Positions 9,530-17,986 of a stretch of 64,000 nucleotides of DNA are shown piece after piece. Below the pieces are notes generated by a model. The model was not told the DNA's origin and ran no database searches. It was given only the letters and a program-made list of their open reading frames with translations. How positions within the stretch are numbered: the first letter of the stretch is position 1; every line of letters begins with the position of its first letter. Origin of the DNA: Bradyrhizobium rifense (GTDB lineage: Bacteria; Pseudomonadota; Alphaproteobacteria; Rhizobiales; Xanthobacteraceae); NCBI RefSeq assembly GCF_008123425.1, contig NZ_VSSS01000042.1, positions 187,360 to 251,359 on the forward strand, written 5' to 3'. The translations under genes were made by a program, and so were the position numbers.

Positions 9530-9743
9530 CTTGCAGGGGCGGTATCAGACACAAGCGGCCGATCGCGTGCTGGCCCCCGGGCATGCCGGCGCCCACGGTC
9601 CTGACGGACTATGGACAGCAGAGGCAGGAACGGCGACAAGCAGTCCGATGTGGTAATAGTATGGGAAGTCCTGAAGATCATTGAATTCCAACTTACCATT
9701 TGTGTTACCAAGTCTGTCAACCATACACTCCTCAGGTCTTCAC

Positions 9744-10460
9744 TTGCGCATCTGCATCATTCAGTCCTGCTACATCCCCTGGAAGGGTTTTTTTGACCTG
9801 ATCGGGCAATGCGACGAGTATGTAGTCTTCGACCGCGTGCAATATGCCAAACGTCACTGGCACAACCGCAACAAGATCAAGACCGCCAACGGCGTGCAAT
9901 GGCTGACCATTCCTGTGCTCGCCAAGGGCCGGTTTGAACAGCCTATCGACGAGGTCGAGATCGAGCAGCCGTGGGCAGAGAAACACTGGCGCACACTTGA
10001 GCTGGCGTACAAACGAGCCGCGTGCTTCGAGCAGTTCGCGCCAACGGTGAAGGGCTGGTACGAACGCGCCGACAAGGAACGTCTGTTGACCGATGTCAAT
10101 GCGATCTTTCTCCACGGCATCGTCGGACTGCTCGGGCTCAAGACGCGCATTACCCGGGATACCGCCTATCCGGCGCAGGGCACCAAGACAGAGCGGCTGC
10201 TGGAGATCGCCCGCGCGGCCGGCGCGGACTGCTACCTTAGCGGGCCGTCGGCGCGTGGCTATTTCGACGAGTCGATGTTCACAACCGCCGGCGTCACTCC
10301 GGAATGGATGAGCTATGAGGGCTATCCGGAATATCCGCAACTTCACGGCGGCTTCGAACACGCCGTGACCATACTAGACCTACTGTTCAATACCGGGGCG
10401 GACGCGCTGCGCTATATGAGCCGCACCGGCCAGGTCGATCGCCAGCCGGCTTCATCCTGA
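9744..10460 (+). CDS. WbqC-like family protein
   Basis: WbqC-family proteins occur in O-antigen and capsule clusters and are linked to acyl or amino-sugar modification; the reaction here is not known. I start at the TTG at 9744, giving an N-terminus RICIIQSCYIPWKGFFDLIG, which matches the usual beginning of the family (IIQPxYLPWKGYFD). A longer frame from 9681 adds 21 residues with no family support. Conserved features seen are YVVFDRVQYAKRHWHNRNKI, WLTIPV, and GADCYLSGPSARGY near the C-terminal end. 238 residues. Followed by a strong hairpin. Confidence 0.8.
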   Translation: MRICIIQSCYIPWKGFFDLIGQCDEYVVFDRVQYAKRHWHNRNKIKTANGVQWLTIPVLAKGRFEQPIDEVEIEQPWAEKHWRTLELAYKRAACFEQFAPTVKGWYERADKERLLTDVNAIFLHGIVGLLGLKTRITRDTAYPAQGTKTERLLEIARAAGADCYLSGPSARGYFDESMFTTAGVTPEWMSYEGYPEYPQLHGGFEHAVTILDLLFNTGADALRYMSRTGQVDRQPASS

Positions 10461-10492
10461 CCGCGCCACCGCTGACCGTCCCGCGGACAGAA

Positions 10493-10526
10493 GAAGAGCC
10501 TCGGACATCGCTGTCCGGGGCTCTTC
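10493..10526. terminator. Strong hairpin between convergent genes (bidirectional terminator candidate)
   Basis: Left arm 10493-10507 (gaagagcctcggaca), loop TCGC, right arm 10512-10526 (tgtccggggctcttc). It forms a 15-bp stem with a single G-T wobble. It lies between the WbqC-like gene (stop at 10460) and the convergent beta-helix gene (stop at 10570). No long T tract follows on either strand. Confidence 0.75.
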
Positions 10527-10569
10527 ATCCACTGTCTGACGACGCGACGGCCAGATGTTGAGCGAATTG

Positions 10570-11478
10570 TTACTGCTCGCCGAGGTTGGACGAAGCTCCA
10601 CCGGCTGGCGTCACCGCGACCCCGAAAGTCGTATTTCCGGCCAAACGATTGTTTCCATAGGAAACTGTCGCCAAGCCGGCGAACCCTGTGGTGTTGAGCG
10701 TCACGTCGGAATTCGACAGCCGGATGACTCCGTTCGCCGTGATGCCGGTACCGTTGCTGGTGATCGAGCTGCTATCCACATTGATTGCCGAGCCACCGTC
10801 GTTCACGATCCCGCTGGCTGCGTTGCCAGCAATGACGGTCCGCGTGACATAAGCGTTATTGAGATTGCCGACGCCGAGGCCGCTACCGACACTGTTGATC
10901 AGACTCGAGTCTTCAATAACTGCCTTGTTGGCGGCGGTAGCAGTCAGACTGATGGCATTTCCAGTATTATAACTGATGATGGTGTTGCGAACGAAAAGCA
11001 GTGTATTGCCCGCAGTCCGGGCATCGCTGATGCCGGCTTGTGAGAATTGCGTGATCACGCAGTTCTCGATCGAAACCGACGCCGCGGTGAGGATACGGAC
11101 GCCGTTGAGACCAGGGGCAGCGGTACCCGCAAGGCCTTGAATCTGGATGTTGCGGAGGACGACTTTGTCGGTCGCCGCCGCACTGATGACGATACCATTC
11201 GTGCCTGCGACCAGCACTGATCCGAGCGTGGCACTGCAGTTCAGGGTCATCGACTTGGTGATCGTCACGGCGCCGAAGCCGCCCGGATCCAGACAGTTGA
11301 TCTCACCGAAGGCTGCTGTTTTGGAAATCGCGCCGGCGAAGGTCTTGCATGGCGCAGTGCGGCTACAGGGATTTGCGTCGTCACCCACACCCGATACCCA
11401 AGTGCGGGAGGCCTGGGCATGTGCCGGGGCCGACGCGAATATTCCCAAAAGAACCGCGAGTAAAGCTATACGACGCAT
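10570..11478 (-). CDS. Secreted right-handed parallel beta-helix protein
   Basis: 302 residues from the ATG at 11478, chosen because GAGGAGG lies 8 bases upstream. A Sec signal peptide (MRRIALLAVLLGIF ... APAHAQA) is clear. The mature start SRTWVSGVGDDANPCSRTAP, with cysteines spaced as in NPCSRTAPCKTFAGAI, is a pattern I associate with secreted beta-helix proteins of Bradyrhizobium and Methylobacterium. The rest is a series of short beta-helix rungs rich in N, S, T, V and G (IENCVITQFSQAGIS, VRNTIISYNTGNAIS, IEDSSLINS). Exported, possibly carbohydrate binding; no catalytic residues recognised. Confidence 0.8.
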   Translation of the reverse strand: MRRIALLAVLLGIFASAPAHAQASRTWVSGVGDDANPCSRTAPCKTFAGAISKTAAFGEINCLDPGGFGAVTITKSMTLNCSATLGSVLVAGTNGIVISAAATDKVVLRNIQIQGLAGTAAPGLNGVRILTAASVSIENCVITQFSQAGISDARTAGNTLLFVRNTIISYNTGNAISLTATAANKAVIEDSSLINSVGSGLGVGNLNNAYVTRTVIAGNAASGIVNDGGSAINVDSSSITSNGTGITANGVIRLSNSDVTLNTTGFAGLATVSYGNNRLAGNTTFGVAVTPAGGASSNLGEQ

Positions 11479-11980
11479 TATCGTCCTCCTCAAATGAGCC
11501 GGGTTTCGTCCGGCCGGGTGCACAACTGCTTAGGTTGGTTCGACGAATGAAACGGGGGTGTTTGGGTCGACTGACGTCCGCAGGGAATAGACAAAATACC
11601 CCTATTCCCCAAGACGGCAGGCCTTTAGACGGTGGGCTTCTGAGTGGCAGGCTTAAAACTGCAATTCTGAACTACACTTAGCAATAGTTTTGCGGCAAAC
11701 TTCCCTGGAGATTGCGTGCTGAGGGCAGACACAACTCGCCCCAGTGGTAAGTCGCCGACAGCCACACCTGAGGTTCAACGCCAGAGACTCTTATTTGGCG
11801 TGCTGGATTGGTTGAACTTTTCCTCCTCACGCCGCGGATGACTGATTTGAGGAGATGCGCTCGGCGTTTGCGGCTTCAGGCAAATTGCCCTATTAACTTC
11901 CAACGCGCCCAGGCCTCCCGTGGAAACTCACATAAGATGCTGATGGTAATTATCTTTTATATCGTCACGGAGACAGTTGG
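11479..11980. other. 502-bp intergenic region, no gene seen
   Basis: Divergent spacer between the beta-helix gene and the glycosyltransferase operon. It is lower in GC near 11665-11700 and 11930-11965, so it probably carries promoters for both sides. No clear -35/-10 pair, repeat or coding frame was found. Its 5' part holds the Shine-Dalgarno GAGGAGG of the beta-helix gene. Confidence 0.5.
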
Positions 11981-12949
11981 GTGAAACTCTCCATCGTGAC
12001 AACTCTCTACCGATCCGCCGCCAGCATCGAGGAGTTCCACAACCGCGCAATGAAGGCCGCGCAAGCCCTCACCGACGATATCGAACTGATCATCGTCAAC
12101 GATGGCTCACCAGACAACAGCCTCGAGCTCGCGCTTGAAATTCAGCGCAGCGACCCGCGCGTCGTCATTGTCGATCTGTCCCGCAATTTCGGACACCACA
12201 AGGCGATGATGACGGGTCTCGCCCAGGCCTCCGGCGACCTAGTCTTCCTCATCGACAGCGATCTCGAAGAGCAACCGGAAGATCTCGCGACTTTGTATCA
12301 ACGCTTCTCGCAAGGCGACTGTGACGTCGTGTATGGGATCCTGACGACGCGACGCGGCAATCTTTTCGCCAGGTTGCCCGGCGCAACCTTCTTCAGTCTG
12401 CTCGACCTCCTGAGCGACCATCCGGTTCCGCGTAACGTCTTCACCGCGCGCCTGATGACACGGGATTACGTCAAGGCTCTCGTCCGGCATCGCGATCGTG
12501 AGTTCTCGATATCCCATCTCTGGGAGGTGACGGGCTTTCGCCAGCAATCAGTTGCGCTCAAAAAACTCTCGCTGTCGCCGACCAGCTATACTTTCCGGCG
12601 ACGGGTCGAGATGGCGATACGCGACATCACGACAACGTCGAGCAAATTGCTGTATTTGATCTTCTACGTCGGCCTTTCGATATTCGGCCTGTCAATTGCG
12701 GTCATCATCTTTTTTCTGGGCCGGTATTTTACACGGGGAGTTGGCGTCGACGGGTTTACGTCGGAGATCGTCTCGATCTGGTTTCTTGGTGGGCTCATCA
12801 TCCTCGTCCTCGGCATCTTTGGAATCTACATTGCGAACATCCTGGCCGAGACAAAACGCAGGCCGTACACGATTATTCGCCGGATCTATCACCCGGAAAA
12901 CGCGACAGTCCCGCAATCGCGCGCGCCAGACAAGGACATCAACGGATGA
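11981..12949 (+). CDS. Family 2 glycosyltransferase (DPM1/GtrB-like, polyprenyl-phosphate type)
   Basis: 322 residues, GTG start at 11981. The GT-A domain has SIVTTLYRSAASIEEF at the N-terminus, the nucleotide site IIVNDGSPDNS, and FLIDSDLEEQPED as the metal-binding DxD-like motif near residue 90. Two C-terminal transmembrane helices lie near 225-247 and 262-287. This is the arrangement of transferases that move a sugar from a nucleotide to undecaprenyl phosphate at the inner membrane. The methyltransferase gene starts inside its stop (ATGA overlap at 12946), so it opens an operon of at least two genes. Confidence 0.88.
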   Translation: MKLSIVTTLYRSAASIEEFHNRAMKAAQALTDDIELIIVNDGSPDNSLELALEIQRSDPRVVIVDLSRNFGHHKAMMTGLAQASGDLVFLIDSDLEEQPEDLATLYQRFSQGDCDVVYGILTTRRGNLFARLPGATFFSLLDLLSDHPVPRNVFTARLMTRDYVKALVRHRDREFSISHLWEVTGFRQQSVALKKLSLSPTSYTFRRRVEMAIRDITTTSSKLLYLIFYVGLSIFGLSIAVIIFFLGRYFTRGVGVDGFTSEIVSIWFLGGLIILVLGIFGIYIANILAETKRRPYTIIRRIYHPENATVPQSRAPDKDING

Positions 12950-13590
12950 AGGACCGGGTTGACGCTGCAATCCTGCCTCAGGTTGCGTCGTATTACGCTT
13001 CAAAGCTTGAGCTGCACGGAACGACTTCGCAAGGCGTGGACTGGAACGGGAATGCTTCGCACGATCGGCGCCACAGGCAATTTCTTCGTCTGCTCGAGGG
13101 TAGTTCAAACGCCAGTGTTCTCGATCTCGGCTGCGGGTTCGGAGATTTCCTGCGCTTCCTCCGCTCCGAAGGGTTTCAGGGCCGCTTCACCGGCTATGAT
13201 ATTGCCGCAAGCATGATCGAGAAGGCGCGGGAGTTATTTGGCGAGGGTGAGGATCGTCAGTGGCGTATCGGCAGCGAACCGGAGGAAGTGGCCGACTTTG
13301 CTATCGCGAGCGGCATTTTCAACGTCAAGGGCGACGTTCCCACGGAGGCCTGGATCGACTATGTCGACGACACGCTCGATATTCTCGCGCGCGCCGGGCG
13401 CCGCGGATTTGCATTCAACATCCTGAGCCTGTCGAGCGACCCTGAAAGGCGGCGCCCGCACCTTTATTATGCCGACCCGGTTGCCATGCTGCGCCATTGC
13501 CTTGCGAAGTATGGACGCTCGGTCGCTCTGTTGCAGGACTACGAGCTCTACGAGTTCACCCTTCTCGTTCGGCACCCCGACCGGGGGTGA
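12946..13590 (+). CDS. Class I SAM-dependent methyltransferase
   Basis: 214 residues. The SAM-binding glycine motif is VLDLGCGFGDFLRFL near residues 56-70, followed by FTGYDIAASMIEKAR (motif II acidic residue Asp). ATG overlaps the stop of the glycosyltransferase by 4 bases, which points to co-translation and a substrate on the same glycan or lipid-linked sugar. Specific substrate unknown. Confidence 0.85.
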   Translation: MKDRVDAAILPQVASYYASKLELHGTTSQGVDWNGNASHDRRHRQFLRLLEGSSNASVLDLGCGFGDFLRFLRSEGFQGRFTGYDIAASMIEKARELFGEGEDRQWRIGSEPEEVADFAIASGIFNVKGDVPTEAWIDYVDDTLDILARAGRRGFAFNILSLSSDPERRRPHLYYADPVAMLRHCLAKYGRSVALLQDYELYEFTLLVRHPDRG

Positions 13591-13623
13591 TTCGCCCGCC
13601 GACTTAGGGGTTGCGGAACGCCG

Positions 13624-13643
13624 GTCAATTGATATCAATCGAC
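13624..13643. promoter_or_regulatory. Imperfect 20-bp palindrome upstream of the dioxygenase gene (possible operator)
   Basis: gtcaattgatatcaatcgac is symmetric in 18 of 20 positions, with a perfect 12-bp core ATTGATATCAAT. It lies 92 bases before the ATG of the dioxygenase gene in an otherwise GC-rich 144-bp gap. Operator function is a guess from symmetry and position. Confidence 0.35.
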
Positions 13644-13734
13644 GAGTGAATGGCTCGAATTTTCTCCGGAAGGGCTGATCTTGCGAGGCAACAACTGCCC
13701 CGATGCAGGCTTTTCCGCGCCGAGGTATTGAAAG

Positions 13735-14475
13735 ATGAATATAGCCGAAATCGATCCCGCCGAGATTGATCGCGAACTGAACTCGAACGGATACATGATC
13801 TTCCGCGATCCGGAGATCGCTCAGACGAGCCTGCAAGCCCGGGCCGAATATGTACGCTGCCTGCAGGCGTCCAAATTGCATGCCACGCGCGAGAAATTCC
13901 ACTACACCACGCTCGCAAACGAGCCTTGGAGAAAACTTGCGATCGGCTCGAGCAACGGTCTTGGCGAGAGCTACGCCCAGAATTTGCAGTCGATCTACTT
14001 CGGCGCGAATGACAAGAATTACCCGGCGCTCGGATCGCTGTTCGCGACCATGATCCAGATCCGAAACAAGCTGATGGGCGTCGACCCTTCGTTCGGGTCC
14101 GACCCGGAACGCGAACGTTTCTGGGACGCCTGCCGGGTCCATCACTATCCGCGCGGCGGCGGTTTCATGGCGACGCATCGGGACACGCATTTTCCGCAGA
14201 TCATCAGCGCCCAGATCGCCAAACCATTTTATCAGATCTGCGTGCTCCTCAGCCGCAAGAATACCGACTTCTTCACCGGCGGCGGCGTGATCTATGACGG
14301 CAACAAGCAACGCATCGACCTCGAAACCGATGCTGGCTTTGGCGCGCTGGTCCTGTTCGACGGACGCACCTATCATGGTGTGGAGGACGTCGACCTCGAT
14401 CAGGTTATCGACTTTTCCCGGACCGACGGACGGCTGGCCGCGTTCGTGAATCTTTACTCGGTCCCGGCGACCTGA
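13735..14475 (+). CDS. Fe(II)/2-oxoglutarate-dependent oxygenase-like protein
   Basis: 246 residues. The segment VHHYPRGGGFMATHRDTHF around residue 140 contains an HxD pair (HRD), and a second histidine occurs in FDGRTYHGVEDVD around residue 220. This 2-His-1-carboxylate spacing, with the surrounding cupin-like strands (GGGVIYDG, GALVLFDG), fits non-haem iron dioxygenases. Probable role: hydroxylation of a small molecule or glycan part. It lies between a methyltransferase and a second, different dioxygenase. Assignment to the broad fold is fairly sure; substrate unknown. Confidence 0.7.
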   Translation: MNIAEIDPAEIDRELNSNGYMIFRDPEIAQTSLQARAEYVRCLQASKLHATREKFHYTTLANEPWRKLAIGSSNGLGESYAQNLQSIYFGANDKNYPALGSLFATMIQIRNKLMGVDPSFGSDPERERFWDACRVHHYPRGGGFMATHRDTHFPQIISAQIAKPFYQICVLLSRKNTDFFTGGGVIYDGNKQRIDLETDAGFGALVLFDGRTYHGVEDVDLDQVIDFSRTDGRLAAFVNLYSVPAT

Positions 14476-14501
14476 CGTATCCGGAAACAGCACGAGGTCA
14501 C

Positions 14502-15323
14502 ATGCAACCGGCCAATTCCAGACGGTACGGCGTTATCGAGCAAACCGCCTCGGAGACGGACATCGCGTATGCCTGTGAATCGATCCGGCAGCTCGGCTAC
14601 GCCGTGATCGATGGCGGCTACGATTCGGGCTGGCTCGGCAGCCTATCGGATGCATTCGAACGTGCGCGGCAGCGTCACTACGCCGAACACGGCGGCATCG
14701 AGGCCCTGAAGGCGCTCGACGAACATAACACCGTCAGATTGCCGATGGCGTATGAGCCGCTATTTCTCGAACTCGCCACCAACAAGATCATACTCGAGAT
14801 CTGCAATCGGCTGATTACCGGCTACAGCATCCTCAATCAGCAGAACGGCGTGATCAATCCGCCGCACGCCGAACGATACAATCAAGGTGCGTGGCATCGC
14901 GACTTGCCGTATCAGCACTTTGTCTCGTCCCGCCCGCTTGCGATCAACGCGCTATTTTGCCTGGATGCCTTCACGATCGAGAACGGCGCAACCCAGGTGT
15001 TGCCCGCTTCGCATCGGCTTGAGGCATTTCCGTCAGACCGTTTCCTGGCGAGCGAAGCGGTCACCGTGGTGGCGCCGGCCGGCTCCTTCATCATTCTCGA
15101 TTGCATGATGTTTCACACCGGAAGCGTCAACACGACCGATCGGCCGCGACGCGCCGTCAATCACGTCTATACGATCCCGCTGCTGCGCCAACAAATCGAT
15201 TTGCCGGCCGCACTCGGCGAGAAATTCACGACCGACGCTCAGCTCCGCAAATTGCTGGGATATGAGGTCCGTACACCCGACTCGGTTACCGGATATCTGG
15301 CGTCGCGTAGCAAGAAGTCATAG
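14502..15323 (+). CDS. Phytanoyl-CoA dioxygenase (PhyH) family protein
   Basis: 273 residues; ATG preceded by GAGGT. PhyH-family features: GAWHRDLPYQHF with the iron-binding HxD near residue 130, NGATQVLPASHR (strand following the jelly-roll), FIILDCMMFHTGSVNTTDR with the distal His near 205, and RRAVNHVYTIPL with the 2-oxoglutarate-binding Arg. It would use Fe(II), O2 and 2-oxoglutarate to hydroxylate an unknown substrate. It follows the other dioxygenase by 26 bases. Confidence 0.85.
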   Translation: MQPANSRRYGVIEQTASETDIAYACESIRQLGYAVIDGGYDSGWLGSLSDAFERARQRHYAEHGGIEALKALDEHNTVRLPMAYEPLFLELATNKIILEICNRLITGYSILNQQNGVINPPHAERYNQGAWHRDLPYQHFVSSRPLAINALFCLDAFTIENGATQVLPASHRLEAFPSDRFLASEAVTVVAPAGSFIILDCMMFHTGSVNTTDRPRRAVNHVYTIPLLRQQIDLPAALGEKFTTDAQLRKLLGYEVRTPDSVTGYLASRSKKS

Positions 15324-15372
15324 CGGGTACGCCGGACGAACCATTTTGGTCGCAACATGCAAGCAGCAGAAC

Positions 15373-16188
15373 ATGCTGAGCGGGACCGACCCCAGGGACA
15401 TAACCAAAATGAAATTCGTACGGATCAACCCGCCCGGCAGCTTCTGCACTCAGGAGGCGCTTCGCGACGCGTTCAGGGAACGCGGCGGGACGACCTTTCT
15501 CGATGTCGGCTGCGGTGGCGGCGATCTGTCCAAGCTGTTATGCGATGAAGGCCTCACCGGTGTCGGAATCGATTTTTCCGAGCGCGCGCTGGAAGTCGCC
15601 GCGACGCTGCTCGATCCCTACATCCAGCAAGGCAAATACCGGCTGAAGCTTGGCGACCTGCACGACCTGCCCGACGATTTCGTCAAGGTTGACCTTGCCA
15701 TCAGCTACATGGTCATGGAGCACATCGCGGACGATGTGGCGTTCCTGCAGAAGATTGCGAAGTTTGTGAAACCGGGCGGCAACATCATCCTCGGGGTTCC
15801 CGGACGTCGCGACCACTGGTCGCTGGAAGACGAGACCGTCGGCCATTTCCGCCGCTATGACCGCGACGATCTGGACGCGGTTTTGCGCAAGGCCAATCTG
15901 GACCAGACCTCGGTCTGGTCGGTTGGCGTTCCCACCATCAACATGCTGTTCAAGGTCAGTCTGTGGATGATCATCCGCAGCGGCGCGGCCGCGAAAAAAA
16001 ACGAGAGCCAGAGAGAGCAGACCGAGACAAGTGGCATCCGTGAAATACCCTGGAAGACGGTGTTTCCTTCCTGGGTACGGATCATTCTGAACCGGGCGAC
16101 GCTGTACCCCCTCTTCCTGATCCAGCGACTGTTTTACCGAACCGGCCTCGGCGTCGTCATGATGGGAATGGGCCGGGTACCCGATTAG
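15373..16188 (+). CDS. Class I SAM-dependent methyltransferase
   Basis: I start at the ATG at 15373 (271 residues), 49 bases after the dioxygenase stop; an ATG at 15409 is another option. The SAM site is TTFLDVGCGGGDLSKLL, then GVGIDFSERALEVA, and the post-II motif VDLAISYMVMEHI with VKPGGNIILGVPG. The C-terminal third contains a basic and hydrophobic stretch (INMLFKVSLWMIIRSG, LYPLFLIQRLF) that may touch the membrane. Likely acts with the two dioxygenases upstream. Confidence 0.82.
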   Translation: MLSGTDPRDITKMKFVRINPPGSFCTQEALRDAFRERGGTTFLDVGCGGGDLSKLLCDEGLTGVGIDFSERALEVAATLLDPYIQQGKYRLKLGDLHDLPDDFVKVDLAISYMVMEHIADDVAFLQKIAKFVKPGGNIILGVPGRRDHWSLEDETVGHFRRYDRDDLDAVLRKANLDQTSVWSVGVPTINMLFKVSLWMIIRSGAAAKKNESQREQTETSGIREIPWKTVFPSWVRIILNRATLYPLFLIQRLFYRTGLGVVMMGMGRVPD

Positions 16189-16253
16189 AGTACAATTCGA
16201 AAGGGCGAAGCCGACTTCCCGGCAAGCATGCCTCCACCTGGTTGAAGCACGCC

Positions 16254-17183
16254 CTAGAGTGGAAGTTCGCCTTCCCAGACCGCCAGGCCGAAACCGGTCG
16301 CGCCATAGCCGTTGCCGTTGTAGGCGAGCCAAAGCCGTTCCCGATGCCAGAACAGTGCTGGATAGCAGGTCATCTCGCTATCCCATCCGCTGCTTGACGG
16401 GCTCAGTCCCATCGTTTCGTCAAGCCGCGTCCAGTTCAGGCCGTCATTGCTCGATGCCGCACCGATACTGTAGCGCTCGCCACGGCAGGCGAAACACATC
16501 AACAGCTTTTCGCCGATCTGCACGACGCTGGGACGTGCGAGAGCGTATTCGGCGGCCGTCGCAAAACCGACGGCAACTGTGCCATCACGTGTCCAACGGA
16601 CGCCATCGCTGGAACGCGCGACCTTAATGGCATGCTGCATGTCTGCATTGCCGACGGCGGGAGCAAGGTTGGAGCCGTACCACATCCACCAGTCGCCGGG
16701 TCCGCGCCGAAATACGCTTGGATAAGAAAGGGTGTAGGGGTCCTCAGGCGAACGATCGAGGATCGGCCCCGGCGAAAAACGTTCGAACGCCCTCGACAGC
16801 GTCGGCGATTGCGCCAATCCGATTGCATTCCGCCACGGCGAACGAATGCCGAGATTCCAGCCCATGTAATACAGTGAAAAACCGTCTGCTGTTTTGACGA
16901 CGCAACCGACCCCGACACCGCTGTCGTCGAAGGCGCCGTCCTCACCCGGCGCCATCACAGCTGCATGCGCAGCAGCGTCGACGCGCGGTCGTTCAGAGAC
17001 TTCGACGTCCACCCATCCGACATGCGAACGTCTATCCGTATCGCGCGAGCTGTAGAAGAAGCGAAAGATATCGCCCGCGAGGTGGACAGGCGCCGGAAGC
17101 GCGGCATGGCTATGCGCCCAGGGCGATTTGCCGTCGGGAGCGAAGATTTGGCCGAGACGCCGCCAGGCCATTCCTGATCTCAC
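16254..17183 (-). CDS. Five-bladed beta-propeller glycosidase-like protein
   Basis: 309 residues, GTG start at 17183 overlapping the upstream gene stop (GTGA). Repeated propeller blades are visible: FRFFYSSRDTDRRSHVGWVDV, FSLYYMGWN, WWMWYGSN, KLLMCFACRG and LWLAYNGNGYGATGFGLA. Such blades are typical of GH43/GH32/GH130-like folds. There is no signal peptide, so it may act in the cytoplasm, perhaps trimming or recognising sugar intermediates. Co-transcribed with the NeuD-like gene. I could not place catalytic acids with confidence. Confidence 0.65.
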   Translation of the reverse strand: MRSGMAWRRLGQIFAPDGKSPWAHSHAALPAPVHLAGDIFRFFYSSRDTDRRSHVGWVDVEVSERPRVDAAAHAAVMAPGEDGAFDDSGVGVGCVVKTADGFSLYYMGWNLGIRSPWRNAIGLAQSPTLSRAFERFSPGPILDRSPEDPYTLSYPSVFRRGPGDWWMWYGSNLAPAVGNADMQHAIKVARSSDGVRWTRDGTVAVGFATAAEYALARPSVVQIGEKLLMCFACRGERYSIGAASSNDGLNWTRLDETMGLSPSSSGWDSEMTCYPALFWHRERLWLAYNGNGYGATGFGLAVWEGELPL

Positions 17184-17848
17184 AAATTTCTAAGGCGTGT
17201 GCTCGGTACCGCCGAGCGCTCGGTTCCGCGCGGCGCCACGACTGAAAAGTCCGGCTGATCTTCCAACACCAAGGCCCCGGCGCCAAGCACGCACTTCTTG
17301 CCGATCGTGACGTGATCGCGGATCGTGACGTTGACACCGACGAAACTCCCCTGCCCGATCCGCACGCCGCCGGACACCACGACATGCGACGCCAGAAAGA
17401 CGTCGTCCTCGATGGTCGAGTGATGGCCGATATGGTTGCCGCTCCAGAGCGTCACGTTGGCGCCGACCGTCGCAAATGGCTGGATCGTATTGTCTTCCAG
17501 AATGAAGCAATTCTCCTTCGCCTCGAACCCGGGAAACACCGTGGCGCGACTGCTCAGATAAGTCGCAAGCCGGTAACCTTTGGCGCGGACGGCTGCGACC
17601 TTTTCGGCCCGAACCGCATTGATCTTCGCGTAGCTGACAGCGACGAAAATATCGTGGCTTTCGGGCGCGAATTTCGTGGCGACGTCTTCGAACGCCACGA
17701 CCGGCCGGCCGCGAAATTCCGACTGCTTCTGGAACGCAGCATCGACGGTAAAGCCCGCTACTTCGTAGCGTGAATCATGTGAGAAATAGAAATCTGCCAA
17801 TTCCGCAATTTCGCCTGTACCAAAAATGACGATTTGCTGCTTCTGCAA
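17180..17848 (-). CDS. NeuD/PglD-like sugar O- or N-acyltransferase
   Basis: 222 residues from a TTG at 17848 with GAGGG 8 bases upstream. N-terminal Rossmann-like part IVIFGTGEIAELADFYF binds the sugar nucleotide; the C-terminal half is a left-handed beta helix of hexapeptide repeats (ATVGANVTLWSGNHIGHHSTI, DDVFLASHVVVSGGVRIG, GVNVTIRDHVTIGKKCV). The family acetylates amino or sialic-type sugars using acetyl-CoA. It is translationally coupled to the propeller gene downstream, which suggests they handle the same sugar. Confidence 0.83.
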   Translation of the reverse strand: MQKQQIVIFGTGEIAELADFYFSHDSRYEVAGFTVDAAFQKQSEFRGRPVVAFEDVATKFAPESHDIFVAVSYAKINAVRAEKVAAVRAKGYRLATYLSSRATVFPGFEAKENCFILEDNTIQPFATVGANVTLWSGNHIGHHSTIEDDVFLASHVVVSGGVRIGQGSFVGVNVTIRDHVTIGKKCVLGAGALVLEDQPDFSVVAPRGTERSAVPSTRLRNL

Positions 17849-17986
17849 TGGAATACCCTCACGGGACCGTTATATCCGTTTACAGGGCGATCGCAACAAA
17901 AGACGACCCCATGATGGTCGTCCGCCCAGGGCATGCGTCAACAAGATCGGCCCTATCGGCCGCGCCGATCGGTGGTCCCGTCAGAC

